Shown here: one piece after another, positions 1-8,901 of the stretch
Position numbering within the stretch: position 1 is the first letter of the stretch
How the letters are laid out: each line of letters begins with the position of its first letter
NCBI GenBank assembly: GCA_017992395.1
Contig: JAGOOS010000002.1
Coordinates: 1-37,981 of the forward strand
Length of the DNA stretch: 37,981 bases
DNA from: Candidatus Saccharimonadota bacterium
GTDB lineage: Bacteria; Patescibacteriota; Saccharimonadia; Saccharimonadales; Saccharimonadaceae
Reading direction: 5' to 3'
Translations under genes and position numbers: made by a program
Notes under the pieces: generated by a model
What the model saw: only the letters and a program-made list of their open reading frames with translations
Told to the model about the DNA's origin: nothing
The model's database searches: none

Positions 1-5
1 CAGCC

Positions 6-49
6 AAGAAAAAAGTCTATGATTAGGAAATCTCATAGACTTTTTTCTT
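6..49. terminator. Bidirectional intrinsic terminator
   Basis: A perfect 17-bp inverted repeat (arms 6-22 and 33-49) encloses a 10-nt loop. Both outer arms are A/T runs, so an RNA from either strand would end in a hairpin with a U-rich 3' side. It most likely ends a gene lying left of the window and insulates the ATPase promoter just downstream. Confidence 0.8.
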
Positions 50-79
50 TGCATACTAAACCCTAAGTGTAATTCATGG

Positions 80-91
80 TAAAATATAAAT
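80..91 (+). promoter_or_regulatory. Leaderless promoter of the first P-type ATPase
   Basis: A TAAAAT -10 hexamer at 80-85 sits 6 nt before the ATG at 92, so transcription should begin at or next to the start codon. There is no Shine-Dalgarno sequence and no convincing -35 at the usual 17-bp distance. Confidence 0.5.
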
Positions 92-2431
92 ATGAAACAT
101 ATACTTAAAATTATTTTGCGAAACTTTATCTCACCGATTACAATTGCTATTTTGCTGCTAGCCTTCACTCTTCTGGCTCTAGGTGAATCGCGTGATGCTT
201 GGTTTGTTAGTTCTGTGATTATATTTAATTCAATTCTAGCTTGTATCCAAGAGATTAGAGCTTATAGGATCTTAAAGAAGATTGAATTAATGACTGCGCC
301 TCATGCTAGGGTCTTGAAAAATGGCAAATACATTGAAGTTTCATATGATAAGGTTGCGCTTGGTGATAATATCTTAATTAAAAGTGGCGATGAAATTCCT
401 GCTGACGCAAAAATCATAGAATCAAAAATCTTTGAAGTTGATGAAGCATTGTTGACTGGTGAAAGTTCGCCGATTAAAAAGCGTGGCGGAGATATGGTTC
501 TGGCGAGCTCAATAGCAATATCTGGTGAAGCTAAAGCGGGAGTAGTTGCGATTGGCGATAAAACGCACGCTGGAGAGATGACTAAAAAACTAAAAGCCTA
601 TAAGCCAACACTAACTCCGTTACAAAAACGAATTTCGCATGCAATTTCCTTTTTGACCTATTTAGCATTAGGCCTGGCTGTTCTTATATTCTTCACTTAT
701 AGCGCATCGGGTGAAAATCTTGTAACGATTTTTCAGACGATTACCAGTGCTGCTGTAGTGGTCGTACCGGAAGGCCTGTTGTTGGCTAGCTCGCTGTTTT
801 TTGCATATGGATCTATTCGATTAAGCCAAGCAAAAGTCTTGGCTCAGAAGATCTCTGCGATTGAAGGTTTAGCCCTAGTAGATGTTTTAGCTACTGACAA
901 AACTGGAACTCTAACTAGCCCAGAAATAATCTTTAATAAAATTGAATTACTAAATAATGCCGATCGCGACGACGTAAAAAGAGTGTTAAAGTCGATTGCG
1001 CAAGAAACTGGCGACAACTCAACTAGTCGCGCAATTTTAAAGAAATTTAAAAAACTTGATTTGAGCCGTTTTATTTTTAAAAAACGAATGGCGTTTTCAA
1101 GTGCGCGTAAAATATCTGGACTGCAGTTCGTAGATAACGAGCAGATTCGTTCCGTTGTTTTAGGCGCTCCAGAATATATTTTAAGATTATCCGAAACAGA
1201 CGATAAACTATCTGAGAAGATCAATCAATTAAGCGAGAAAGGCTTGAGGGTTTTACTGCTAGCTGAGTTTGAAAAAACTGAAGATCCAGAAACACTATTA
1301 AGGAATAAAGAAAAATTAAGTCCACTTGCAATTATATCTTTTAAAAATGAACTTCGAGATAAAGTAGTCGAGACGGTCGATTTCTTACAAAAAAATAATG
1401 TGACAGTTAAGGTTATCTCTGGCGATAACCCAAAGACTGTTAGTTATATCGCTCGTGAGGCCGGAATAAAAGACTATGATAGTTATATTACTGGTGATGA
1501 ACTTAAAATGATGACCGATCATCAGCTTAAAGAAGCAGCCAATAAAAATGCTATATTTGCCCGAGTTCTGCCTAATCAAAAAGAACAAATCATTAAAGCC
1601 TTAAAAAATTCCGACCTACATGTTGGTATGGTTGGGGACGGCGTGAACGATGCCCTTTCAGTTAAGGAAAGTGACCTTGGAATTGCTATGTTTGACGGTG
1701 CTCCTGCTACTAGACGTGTTGCTGATTTAGTGCTTTTAAATAACTCGTTTGCTGCTCTTCCGCAAGGCATAAAAATCGGTAATCAAATTATGCAGTCGAT
1801 TGAAACGATCGCTATACTCTTTTTTCATAAAATCATTCTAGGTCTTACGATACTTCTAGCGACGATGTTCCTTGGGATGAACTATCCCTTCTTGCCGCGG
1901 CACGTTACGTATGTAAATGTGATTTTAGTTACACTACCTACGATCATCGTAACTCTATTTCCGCCAGAGCCAATCCATAGGATTAATCCAAAATATTTTT
2001 GGAAAGACACACTGTTGTCGATTGCCCCGATTGCAATACTTAGCGGCCTATCAATATCGGTTATCTACTGGATTATGGCTACTCTTAATTCTGCTAGCGG
2101 CCATACTTTGACTGATATACAGATTACCACTTCTACTGCCGTTGCGGTTGGATATTTCGGTGCACTGATGATGTTTATTAGTGGAATTATTCTTGATTTT
2201 GGTAAAGGCAAAAACGCATTCTGGAAAGGTAGAATTATTTATCTAGTTTTAATTATTGTTTTTTCAGCTGTGATTTTTCAGTCTGATTTTCTGAGTAGTT
2301 TCTTTGATTTTAGTCTGCCAAAATTTCAAAGTTGGTTCTTTGCTAGCTTTATTGTAATGGTTGTGACGGTGGCACAGTTAGCTATAGCTAAATTTATGCG
2401 AGATCGGATATCTAAGCGGCTCAATCAGTAG
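92..2431 (+). CDS. P-type cation-transporting ATPase, CtpE-like
   Basis: An ATP-driven membrane cation pump of 779 aa. Visible landmarks are the actuator motif TGES (122-125), PEGL in the fourth membrane helix (226-229), the phosphorylated Asp in DKTGTLT (D269), a GAPE nucleotide-binding motif (358-361) and the hinge GDGVND (515-520). The N-terminal cation-ATPase domain seen in the neighbouring pump is absent: membrane helices begin near residue 13. PEGL with a hydrophobic following residue, and the segment YPFLPRHVT near 600, resemble mycobacterial CtpE, which is linked to calcium uptake. The substrate here is an inference; Mg2+ or another divalent ion remains possible. The -10 hexamer 6 nt upstream fixes the start. 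Its 3' end overlaps the convergent ATPase gene by 11 bp, with no terminator between them. Confidence 0.9.
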   Translation: MKHILKIILRNFISPITIAILLLAFTLLALGESRDAWFVSSVIIFNSILACIQEIRAYRILKKIELMTAPHARVLKNGKYIEVSYDKVALGDNILIKSGDEIPADAKIIESKIFEVDEALLTGESSPIKKRGGDMVLASSIAISGEAKAGVVAIGDKTHAGEMTKKLKAYKPTLTPLQKRISHAISFLTYLALGLAVLIFFTYSASGENLVTIFQTITSAAVVVVPEGLLLASSLFFAYGSIRLSQAKVLAQKISAIEGLALVDVLATDKTGTLTSPEIIFNKIELLNNADRDDVKRVLKSIAQETGDNSTSRAILKKFKKLDLSRFIFKKRMAFSSARKISGLQFVDNEQIRSVVLGAPEYILRLSETDDKLSEKINQLSEKGLRVLLLAEFEKTEDPETLLRNKEKLSPLAIISFKNELRDKVVETVDFLQKNNVTVKVISGDNPKTVSYIAREAGIKDYDSYITGDELKMMTDHQLKEAANKNAIFARVLPNQKEQIIKALKNSDLHVGMVGDGVNDALSVKESDLGIAMFDGAPATRRVADLVLLNNSFAALPQGIKIGNQIMQSIETIAILFFHKIILGLTILLATMFLGMNYPFLPRHVTYVNVILVTLPTIIVTLFPPEPIHRINPKYFWKDTLLSIAPIAILSGLSISVIYWIMATLNSASGHTLTDIQITTSTAVAVGYFGALMMFISGIILDFGKGKNAFWKGRIIYLVLIIVFSAVIFQSDFLSSFFDFSLPKFQSWFFASFIVMVVTVAQLAIAKFMRDRISKRLNQ

Positions 2432-4934
2432 ATTTATGGCGAGTAAAGAATTTGTGGATTTCTATCACGATAATTGGCGAGATGAACGAGACTAGAGTCA
2501 CGATTACTAGATCTAAAAGCGGAACTTGCACAACGTGCAGTAATTCACCTAGTGGGCTAAATAAGGCTAAGACTTGAAGCAAGATCGCAATAAACATACC
2601 AATTACAAATTTATTATTACGGGCTTTAAAGCGATGTATGATCGACACTGTATTACTTCGGGCGTTAAGTGCGTTTCCCCACTGCATTGTAGTAAGCGCA
2701 GTAAAAGTCAGTGTGCGGGCAGCTTCTTCATTAATTTTTGACGAATAGAAAATAAAGATTGAGATCGACATAATTGCCATAAATATAGCGATTATAACCA
2801 TTCGAGTTATTATTAATTTACCTAAAATTGGCTGGTTTGGCGATTTTGGTTTTTTGGTCATTATCTCATCAGCGCCAGGCTCTAGTCCGAGCGGAATGAT
2901 TAGTGCAGTGTCCGTTACGAGGTTGATCCATAAAATCTGAACAGGAACTAGTGGTAACGGAATTCCAATTACGAGTGATCCAATCATCGTCAAAGCTTCA
3001 CCGGCGTTTGTGCCCAAGGCATAAAACAACATCCGTCTAATATTTGCTACTATCACTCTACCCTCGCGCATAGCGGTAATTATACTAGTGAAGTTATCGT
3101 CTAGTAAGATGATGTCGCCGGCATCTTTTGCGATCTCGCTTCCGCTACCCATAGCAAAGCCTACATTGGCAGCAGCCAATGCTGGAACGTCATTTACGCC
3201 GTCGCCAGTCATGGCAGTAATCTCAGTTTTTTCTAAAATCTTTAAAATTTTAAATTTTGATTCTGGAGTGATTCGAGCAAACACTCTTGCCTCTTTTACC
3301 GCACCTTCTAGTTCTTCGTCGGACAGGTTTTTTATCTGACTAGCATCAAATATCTGCTGTCTATTATCGGCTAAGCCAAGTTCATGACCGATATGGAAGG
3401 CAGTTTCTGGGTGGTCGCCAGTAATCATTCGCACCGATACCCCGGCTTGTTGCGCTTTTTGAATTGCGTTTGCACTTTCTGGTCGTAAGATATCAGCTAC
3501 AGCGACAAGACCTGAAAAATCAAATTGAGTATCTTCTGGTAAATCTTCTAAGGAATCGATTTGTTTATCTAGTGAAGCTTCAATCACAGCAATAACGCGT
3601 AAGCCCTGGCTCGCAAATTCTTGTAATTTTTTCTCGATGAGAGATTTTTCTTCAGCTGTTAACTTTGATCTAGTAATTAAAACTTCTGGTGCACCTTTGG
3701 TGCTGAGACAATATTTCTCGCCGTTTCGCCATAGGTTGCCGCTTAAAGCTAGCTCTTGATTAAAACCGAAGCTAACTAATGGTTCATGAGAAGTAAAAGC
3801 CTCACCGCTTAATTTTACGTATTCATCGAGTGCAGTATCTAGTGGATCGTGAGTTTTTTCACTGGAGTTTTTAGCTTTTGAAATAATTCGTGTAAAGTCT
3901 GTTTCTTCTTTAAAGGTAAAAGTTTTTTGTAGGGTTAGACGGTTCTCGGTTAATGTACCGGTTTTATCTGTGGCAATAGTTGTTATGACTCCCACAGTTT
4001 CGATGGCGCGTAGATTTCGAACGAGAGCTTTATGCTGAGCCATACGACGCATGCCGAGCGCTAAGATGATTGAGATTGCAATTGGCAACCCTTCAGGCAC
4101 AACCGAGACGCTTAGCGCCATCACGAACTTCAAACTTTCTAGTAAATCCATCCCGCGCCACATACTTAGTCCAAAGGCTACGATAGCTAGTATGATTGCT
4201 GCGATAATTATTTGAAAGACTAAGCGATTTATTTTAGCCTGAACTGGGCTTTCGCTCGTAATATTGCTCGAGAGTTCTGCTAATTTACCAAACTCCGTAT
4301 CGCCACCAGTCGCCGTTACGGCCATTCTTAAGTTACCTGAGATTATAAATGCCCCTTGAAAAAGCATGTTGGCTTGTTCGTAGGCTTGCAAATCTTCTTC
4401 TTCGAGTGTATCGCTATTCTTTGACATCGGCTTACTTTCACCTGTTAATAGAGATTCATTAACACGGACGGAGTTAGATGAAATTATTCGTCCATCGGCG
4501 GGGATTTTATCGCCCTCACTTAGCAGTACGATGTCGCCAGGAACTAGGAACCTTTTGTTGACTTGAGCGGTTGCCCCGTCTCGTATCACTTCCACTATTT
4601 GTTCGCTAGTCTTTTTGAGCTCGCGTAATATTCGTTCGGTCGAAAAATCTTGAACATAAGATATGATGGCGTTTATCGCTACAATTACTACGATGATAAT
4701 CGCGTCTAAGTTGTCGCCATGGAAGAAGCTAATAACGGCCGCGAAAACCAAAACTAACATAAAAGCATCCAAGAATGGGCTAAGTAGTCGTTTCCATAAA
4801 GGAGTTGATTTAACTGTGACTTCGTTAAGTCCGACTTTTTGAAGTCTTATATCAACTTCATTCTGGCTCAACCCGTTTTCGCTTGATTCTAATTTTTCTA
4901 ACGTTTCTTGACTTGATAAATTGTAATAACTCAT
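2421..4934 (-). CDS. P2-type calcium-transporting ATPase
   Basis: A full-length P2-type (SERCA-like) ATPase of 837 aa that probably exports Ca2+ from the cytoplasm. In order it has an N-terminal cation-ATPase domain (about 1-60), the TGES actuator loop (164-167), PEGLP in helix M4 (280-284), the phosphorylation site DKTGT (D323), KGAPE (413-417) and TGDGVND (576-582). Residues matching the Ca2+ ligands of SERCA are present: E281 in M4, N643 and E646 in M5, and N671, T674 and D675 in M6. Calcium specificity is therefore better supported than for the facing pump. The start codon lies 7 nt after a TATAAT, a leaderless arrangement. The gene converges on and overlaps the other P-type ATPase gene. 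Confidence 0.92.
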   Translation of the reverse strand: MSYYNLSSQETLEKLESSENGLSQNEVDIRLQKVGLNEVTVKSTPLWKRLLSPFLDAFMLVLVFAAVISFFHGDNLDAIIIVVIVAINAIISYVQDFSTERILRELKKTSEQIVEVIRDGATAQVNKRFLVPGDIVLLSEGDKIPADGRIISSNSVRVNESLLTGESKPMSKNSDTLEEEDLQAYEQANMLFQGAFIISGNLRMAVTATGGDTEFGKLAELSSNITSESPVQAKINRLVFQIIIAAIILAIVAFGLSMWRGMDLLESLKFVMALSVSVVPEGLPIAISIILALGMRRMAQHKALVRNLRAIETVGVITTIATDKTGTLTENRLTLQKTFTFKEETDFTRIISKAKNSSEKTHDPLDTALDEYVKLSGEAFTSHEPLVSFGFNQELALSGNLWRNGEKYCLSTKGAPEVLITRSKLTAEEKSLIEKKLQEFASQGLRVIAVIEASLDKQIDSLEDLPEDTQFDFSGLVAVADILRPESANAIQKAQQAGVSVRMITGDHPETAFHIGHELGLADNRQQIFDASQIKNLSDEELEGAVKEARVFARITPESKFKILKILEKTEITAMTGDGVNDVPALAAANVGFAMGSGSEIAKDAGDIILLDDNFTSIITAMREGRVIVANIRRMLFYALGTNAGEALTMIGSLVIGIPLPLVPVQILWINLVTDTALIIPLGLEPGADEIMTKKPKSPNQPILGKLIITRMVIIAIFMAIMSISIFIFYSSKINEEAARTLTFTALTTMQWGNALNARSNTVSIIHRFKARNNKFVIGMFIAILLQVLALFSPLGELLHVVQVPLLDLVIVTLVSFISPIIVIEIHKFFTRHKSTD

Positions 4935-4941
4935 TACATAT

Positions 4942-4970
4942 ATTATAGCATAAGCTTATTGCCGTGTAAA
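4942..4970 (-). promoter_or_regulatory. Leaderless promoter of the calcium ATPase
   Basis: TTTACA at 4970-4965, a 17-bp spacer and TATAAT at 4947-4942 (extended form TATGCTATAAT) lie 7 nt before the ATG at 4934. The predicted transcript has essentially no 5' leader. Confidence 0.75.
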
Positions 4971-4988
4971 AAAAATTAGACTAAAGTT

Positions 4989-6005
4989 TTATTTACTGAA
5001 ATGGAAGCCGACCTTAAATGTGGTCTTATATTTTGGTTTATTGTCAACTAAATATTTTTCATTTCTGACAGATAATGACGCATCCATTAATTCTACCAAC
5101 TTCTTCGCGATCGATAGGCCTAAACCGTGCCCACCTTGAGAATTATTCCTAGTTCTAGCTTTGTCGCACCGATAAAACCTATCAAATAGCTTATCGAGTG
5201 TTTCTTGAGACATTTCTTCGGAGTCATTTGTGACCTCTAAAACTGCTTGACGGTGTTCTCTAAAAATCCTAACTTCAACTGGATTATCTGAAGTGCGGTA
5301 CTTTAAGGCATTATCGATCAAGATCGTTACGATTTCATCTAATGCAGTTTCGTTAGCTGAAGCTAAGAAAGTTTTTGTAGAGGTATATTCAATAGCTTCC
5401 TTTGGGAGTCTATTTATCCTACTTTCAACAATCTCATTTAAGTTAACCGATGAATTTTTAAGATCGTCATCCATCTGGGAAAGTTTAAGCAGCATTTGTG
5501 TGAGCGAAGTTAGCGATCGAGCTTCTTCTAAATTACTTTGAATTACATCTTTCATTTCAGATTTTGTTGAGGATGGGTCGCGTAGTAAAATTTCAGATTC
5601 TAACTGGATTGTTGATAGGGGTGTTTTTAATTCATGGCTGACGTCGGATACGAATTGTGATTGCAGTTCGTGGGCTTTTTCTAGTGGCTCTAAAGTTTTT
5701 TTAGCTAACCAGTAGCTACCAAAACCGCCGGCAGTGAGTATAATCGCGTCCAGCCATAGGAGTGATAGACCGATTTGCTCGTTTGCTCTTTGGTTTCTGG
5801 CATTAACGATATTTCTTTTTAAATCTTCGTTATAGCTGGAATCTATTGGTGGGATATTATTTATTTCATTGTCATCGACGTTGATCGAGCTTAGAATCAC
5901 AATATTAAAAATCAAAGTAATAGCGGTTATAATTAAAATATACAACAATGTTATTCTGAATCGAGTGTTCTTAAAGACGTTGTTATCTAAAAAAGAAAAA
6001 TTCAC
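4989..6005 (-). CDS. Two-component sensor histidine kinase
   Basis: Membrane-bound sensor kinase of 338 aa. Two membrane helices (about 17-41 and 80-101) flank a short outside segment of only about 40 residues, too small for a classical ligand domain. The HisKA motif is SHELKTP with phospho-acceptor H124. The ATPase domain has the N box around N232 and the G2 box GHGLGLSIA (292-300). The G1 box is degenerate: D261 is followed by SEE rather than the DxGxG pattern, so ATP binding may be atypical. It begins with GTG, overlapping the TAG of the upstream regulator gene by one base (TAGTG), so the pair is translationally coupled. The adjacent ABC exporter suggests an envelope-stress or antimicrobial-export role, as in natKR-natAB; that is inference. 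Confidence 0.9.
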   Translation of the reverse strand: MNFSFLDNNVFKNTRFRITLLYILIITAITLIFNIVILSSINVDDNEINNIPPIDSSYNEDLKRNIVNARNQRANEQIGLSLLWLDAIILTAGGFGSYWLAKKTLEPLEKAHELQSQFVSDVSHELKTPLSTIQLESEILLRDPSSTKSEMKDVIQSNLEEARSLTSLTQMLLKLSQMDDDLKNSSVNLNEIVESRINRLPKEAIEYTSTKTFLASANETALDEIVTILIDNALKYRTSDNPVEVRIFREHRQAVLEVTNDSEEMSQETLDKLFDRFYRCDKARTRNNSQGGHGLGLSIAKKLVELMDASLSVRNEKYLVDNKPKYKTTFKVGFHFSK

Positions 6006-6688
6006 TAGTCCTGGTGCTCGCTTTCTATTTTATAGCCAAATCCACGAACGGTTTTTATGAGCTTTTCATCGAATGGTTCATCAATTTTTTCGCGTAAGAA
6101 TCTAATATACACTTCGACGTTGTTGGGCAGAATATCGGCATCGTAATCCCAAACATGCAGAATAATCTGCTCTTTATTCAATGCCCGGCCTGAATTTCGC
6201 ATTAAGTATTCTAGTAAAGCAAATTCTTTATTGGTTAATTCAATTTTTTTGCCAGCTCGTTCAACTTGGTGTATATTTAAGTCTAATGTTAGATTGCCGA
6301 CTTTTAGAACGCTTTCAATATTTACCTGAGGTCGTCTAAGGAGCGCTCGAACGCGAGCTAACAGTTCTTCGAGCGCAAATGGCTTTGTAAGATAATCATC
6401 CGCCCCCGCATCTAAGCCTTCAGTACGGTTTCGGACGCTCGAGAGTGCAGTTAATAGCAAGATTGGGGTTTGATTCTTCTCTTCTCGTAATTTTTTAGTT
6501 AGCGTTAAGCCGTCGTAGTCTCCAGGTATCATCCGATCAAGAATGATTAAATCATAATCGATCGTACTTGCCATCGCAAAAGCATCTGTACCATCAAAAG
6601 ATAAATCTACAGCGTACTTCTCTTGCTTTAAGGCCTTATCTAAGGCTCGGGCAATTTTACGTTCGTCTTCTACTACTAATATTCTCAT
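6005..6688 (-). CDS. OmpR/PhoB-family response regulator
   Basis: DNA-binding response regulator of 227 aa. The receiver domain (1-118) shows acidic residues E7 and D8, phospho-acceptor D51, T80 and K102 in the order expected of active receivers. The winged-helix output domain (about 125-226) ends in the typical VRGFGYK element. A longer frame could start at a TTG 15 nt upstream, but that lies in the promoter spacer next to the TATTAT -10 box. The ATG at 6688, 6 nt after that box, is therefore the credible start of a leaderless mRNA. Three 11-bp-spaced direct repeats lie upstream of the -10, consistent with autoregulation. It is cotranscribed with its kinase. Confidence 0.93.
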   Translation of the reverse strand: MRILVVEDERKIARALDKALKQEKYAVDLSFDGTDAFAMASTIDYDLIILDRMIPGDYDGLTLTKKLREEKNQTPILLLTALSSVRNRTEGLDAGADDYLTKPFALEELLARVRALLRRPQVNIESVLKVGNLTLDLNIHQVERAGKKIELTNKEFALLEYLMRNSGRALNKEQIILHVWDYDADILPNNVEVYIRFLREKIDEPFDEKLIKTVRGFGYKIESEHQD

Positions 6689-6694
6689 ACTACT

Positions 6695-6700
6695 ATAATA
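6695..6700 (-). promoter_or_regulatory. -10 box of the two-component operon
   Basis: TATTAT sits 6 nt before the ATG at 6688, predicting a leaderless transcript. At the normal -35 distance (6718-6723) the sequence is AGTAGT, a poor match. This fits a promoter that needs an activator bound at the repeats just upstream. Confidence 0.6.
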
Positions 6701-6710
6701 CAATATAAAA

Positions 6711-6738
6711 CTTAAAAACTACTTAAAATGTTCTTAAA
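6711..6738 (-). promoter_or_regulatory. Triple 11-bp-spaced TTTAAG repeats, likely regulator binding site
   Basis: Three identical hexamers, read TTTAAG on the minus strand, occupy 6738-6733, 6727-6722 and 6716-6711, each 11 bp from the next. The last ends 10 bp from the -10 box. Tandem direct repeats of one helical turn next to a weak -35 are the known geometry of PhoB/OmpR-family sites. The site reaches to within 2 bp of the stop codon of the exporter permease gene. Autoregulation is an inference from this layout. Confidence 0.65.
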
Positions 6739-6739
6739 G

Positions 6740-7954
6740 TTATTTTCTGGCAAAAATCTGTTTTAAGTTAACTCGTGCGCCGTAAGAAATTGTACCATAT
6801 CTAAAGATTCTAATTGCGGCTGCAATTGTGATAGCCGATGAAATTACCAAAATAACAACGCCAGCAACACCGTCAAAAACAGTCAGTGTGCCAAGCATAT
6901 TACGCAGCATTAGTGAGATTGGTGATGTTAGTGGAAATAGTGTAAAGAACTGCACAATTGGACTAGGCTCTGGTGTAGTAAATAGTGACAGTAAGAAGAA
7001 TGGCACCATTAATAACATAATTATAGCGCCAAAATAATTGTTGGCATCTTTCGCTGTTGGCATGGCAGCACCAATTCCTACGAGTAAGCCAGTAAACATC
7101 ATAAAACCAGCTAGTAGCACAGTAATACCAGTCATGATTGGCCAAAATTCCCATTTAATATTAGCAAGTAGCGGTGTGATATCGGGCAAATTCATCTGTG
7201 TAGACACAACGAAATAGCCGATAATCACAGGTAGAAATAGTACGGCTATTTGAACTAAGCCCAAGATAATAAGCGAAATAATCTTACCGACAATCAGTGT
7301 TTTTGAAGTGATGCTAGTAAGAATCATTTCAGTTACGCGATTCTCTTTTTCTTCAGTGGTGCTGGTTAGCATTTGGTTAGACAGCAACACGATTACTAAG
7401 TAGAAAATTACTAGAAAAATTCCAGGTGCTATCATCTCATATATCTGGTTATATTCCTGGCCGTCCTTATAAATTTTTTGATCAACCAAAAGACTTGAAT
7501 TGATAGCTATAATTTTATTTTGATCAACGGTTTCGATTGAAGAATTTTTAAGAAGATTTGATATAAATGTTTGGTAGCGATCGTTCTTCCCAGATTCTTG
7601 GTTTAGGCCATAGACTTCAACTTTTTCTGAAGATAAATCTTTTGGCACAAAGTAATAAGCATCTAACTCGGCGCTCTTCACCTTTTCGATAGAAGCTTGT
7701 TTATTAGTAGAGGTTCTGCCGCCCAAATCTTCAATTGCTTTTGGCGAAACAATTTGGCTTTCGTCTGTAATCTCAAACGAAAACGTTTCTTTGGCTAGTT
7801 CTTCCATTTGGGCGGTTGTTTGCTGTCCGGTGAAATATATAATACCGCCCATCACGAGCCATATAGCTGGCAGTGACAAAACACCAATCCAAAAAGATGG
7901 TTTTTTGAAAGTTCGGATTAATTCAAATTTTATAACGGTCCATAGATTATTCAT
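6740..7954 (-). CDS. ABC-2 type exporter permease, NatB-like
   Basis: Membrane subunit of an ABC exporter (404 aa). One N-terminal helix (about 21-41) is followed by an outside domain of roughly 130 residues. A C-terminal block of five or more helices follows, containing the cytoplasmic coupling segment EEKENRVTEMILTS typical of NatB/YhaP permeases. The start chosen, MNNLW at 7954, has a clear AAGGAG ribosome binding site 6 nt upstream. A longer reading from 7987 would lack one and overlap the ATPase gene by 41 bp instead of 8. It partners the ATPase immediately upstream. The substrate cannot be read from sequence; Na+, antimicrobial peptides and lipids are all possible. Confidence 0.88.
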   Translation of the reverse strand: MNNLWTVIKFELIRTFKKPSFWIGVLSLPAIWLVMGGIIYFTGQQTTAQMEELAKETFSFEITDESQIVSPKAIEDLGGRTSTNKQASIEKVKSAELDAYYFVPKDLSSEKVEVYGLNQESGKNDRYQTFISNLLKNSSIETVDQNKIIAINSSLLVDQKIYKDGQEYNQIYEMIAPGIFLVIFYLVIVLLSNQMLTSTTEEKENRVTEMILTSITSKTLIVGKIISLIILGLVQIAVLFLPVIIGYFVVSTQMNLPDITPLLANIKWEFWPIMTGITVLLAGFMMFTGLLVGIGAAMPTAKDANNYFGAIIMLLMVPFFLLSLFTTPEPSPIVQFFTLFPLTSPISLMLRNMLGTLTVFDGVAGVVILVISSAITIAAAIRIFRYGTISYGARVNLKQIFARK

Positions 7955-8864
7955 TTTTTGCTCCTTTTTGCGAATTTTCGTCACCATAGATCTCTAAGAA
8001 GATTTCATTTAAGGTCGATCTTTGTACATCGAATCGATTGATTTTAATATCGTTATCGATCAATTCTTTTAAAATTCCTTGAGAATCGTTTTTAGGTGAT
8101 AGTTCAGCATAGTTAGCCTCTTTTTTAACTATGTCATAATTTGGACTCTCATTAAGCTCGCCGCTAAATTCAATCACAATCCTTTGTTTGCCGAATTGAT
8201 CACGAATTTCATCAATAGTCCCATAAGCTTTGCGCTTACCATCTTTAAGAAGGAGCGCTCGATTACAAATTCGTTCAACTTCTTCCATCTGGTGAGTTAC
8301 CATGACTATAGTTGCGCCACGTTGATTTTCTTTGGCAATTATATCCATTAAAAGTTGTCGATTAACAGGATCAAAGCCTTTAGTTGGCTCGTCTAAAATT
8401 AATAGATCTGGCGAGTTGATAATAGTCATGCCAAGCTGAATTTTCTGCTGCTGGCCGCCAGATAGTCGGTCAATCTTTAGTTTGGCTTTATCTTCCAGGC
8501 CAACTCTTTTTAAATATCCCATTGACCATTTGCTAGCAGCCTTTTTGGTCATGCCTTTAAGTTGGCCAAAATATGTCATAACGTCAATAACGGACTCTTT
8601 TTTGTATAAGCCGCGTTCTTCGGGCAGATAGCCCAAAATATTCTTTTTGCCTGGGGCGAAAACTTCTCCGTTTATTAAAAGTTCGCCACTATCAGCTTGA
8701 TATAAGCCTAAAAGTGTTCGAATAATCGAAGTTTTGCCACTTCCGTTGCTTCCAAGTAGGCCAAAAACCTCTCCCTTTTTTATTTCAAACGATAAATCGT
8801 CGATGATCTTCTTTTTTCCAAAAGATAGACTAAAATTCTTAATTGAAATTGCATTTTCATTCAT
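7947..8864 (-). CDS. ABC exporter ATP-binding protein, NatA-like
   Basis: ATPase subunit (305 aa) of the exporter whose permease follows with an 8-bp overlap. Walker A GSNGSGKT (38-45), signature LSGGQQQK (134-141), Walker B LLILDEP (154-160) and the switch His in VTHQMEE are intact, and the C-terminal accessory region of about 80 residues is typical of NatA/CcmA-like exporters. The ATG at 8864 is preferred over one 9 nt upstream, because the upstream ATG overlaps a TATAAT box from which transcription would start almost exactly at 8864. With the permease it forms a two-gene unit beside the two-component system, which may control it. Confidence 0.92.
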   Translation of the reverse strand: MNENAISIKNFSLSFGKKKIIDDLSFEIKKGEVFGLLGSNGSGKTSIIRTLLGLYQADSGELLINGEVFAPGKKNILGYLPEERGLYKKESVIDVMTYFGQLKGMTKKAASKWSMGYLKRVGLEDKAKLKIDRLSGGQQQKIQLGMTIINSPDLLILDEPTKGFDPVNRQLLMDIIAKENQRGATIVMVTHQMEEVERICNRALLLKDGKRKAYGTIDEIRDQFGKQRIVIEFSGELNESPNYDIVKKEANYAELSPKNDSQGILKELIDNDIKINRFDVQRSTLNEIFLEIYGDENSQKGAKNE

Positions 8865-8871
8865 ATCTAAC

Positions 8872-8880
8872 ATTATAGCA
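8872..8880 (-). promoter_or_regulatory. Leaderless extended -10 promoter of the ABC exporter
   Basis: TGCTATAAT (TATAAT at 8877-8872) lies 7 nt before the ATG at 8864. The -35 position holds TATAGA, so the extended TGn -10 probably carries the promoter. Confidence 0.7.
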
Positions 8881-8901
8881 TATAAAATGGAGGATCTATA
8901 T

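Noticed and set aside
6689-6703. TTG start giving the response regulator five extra residues
   Set aside because: It overlaps the -10 box and the region before the predicted transcription start; the receiver domain begins normally at the ATG at 6688.
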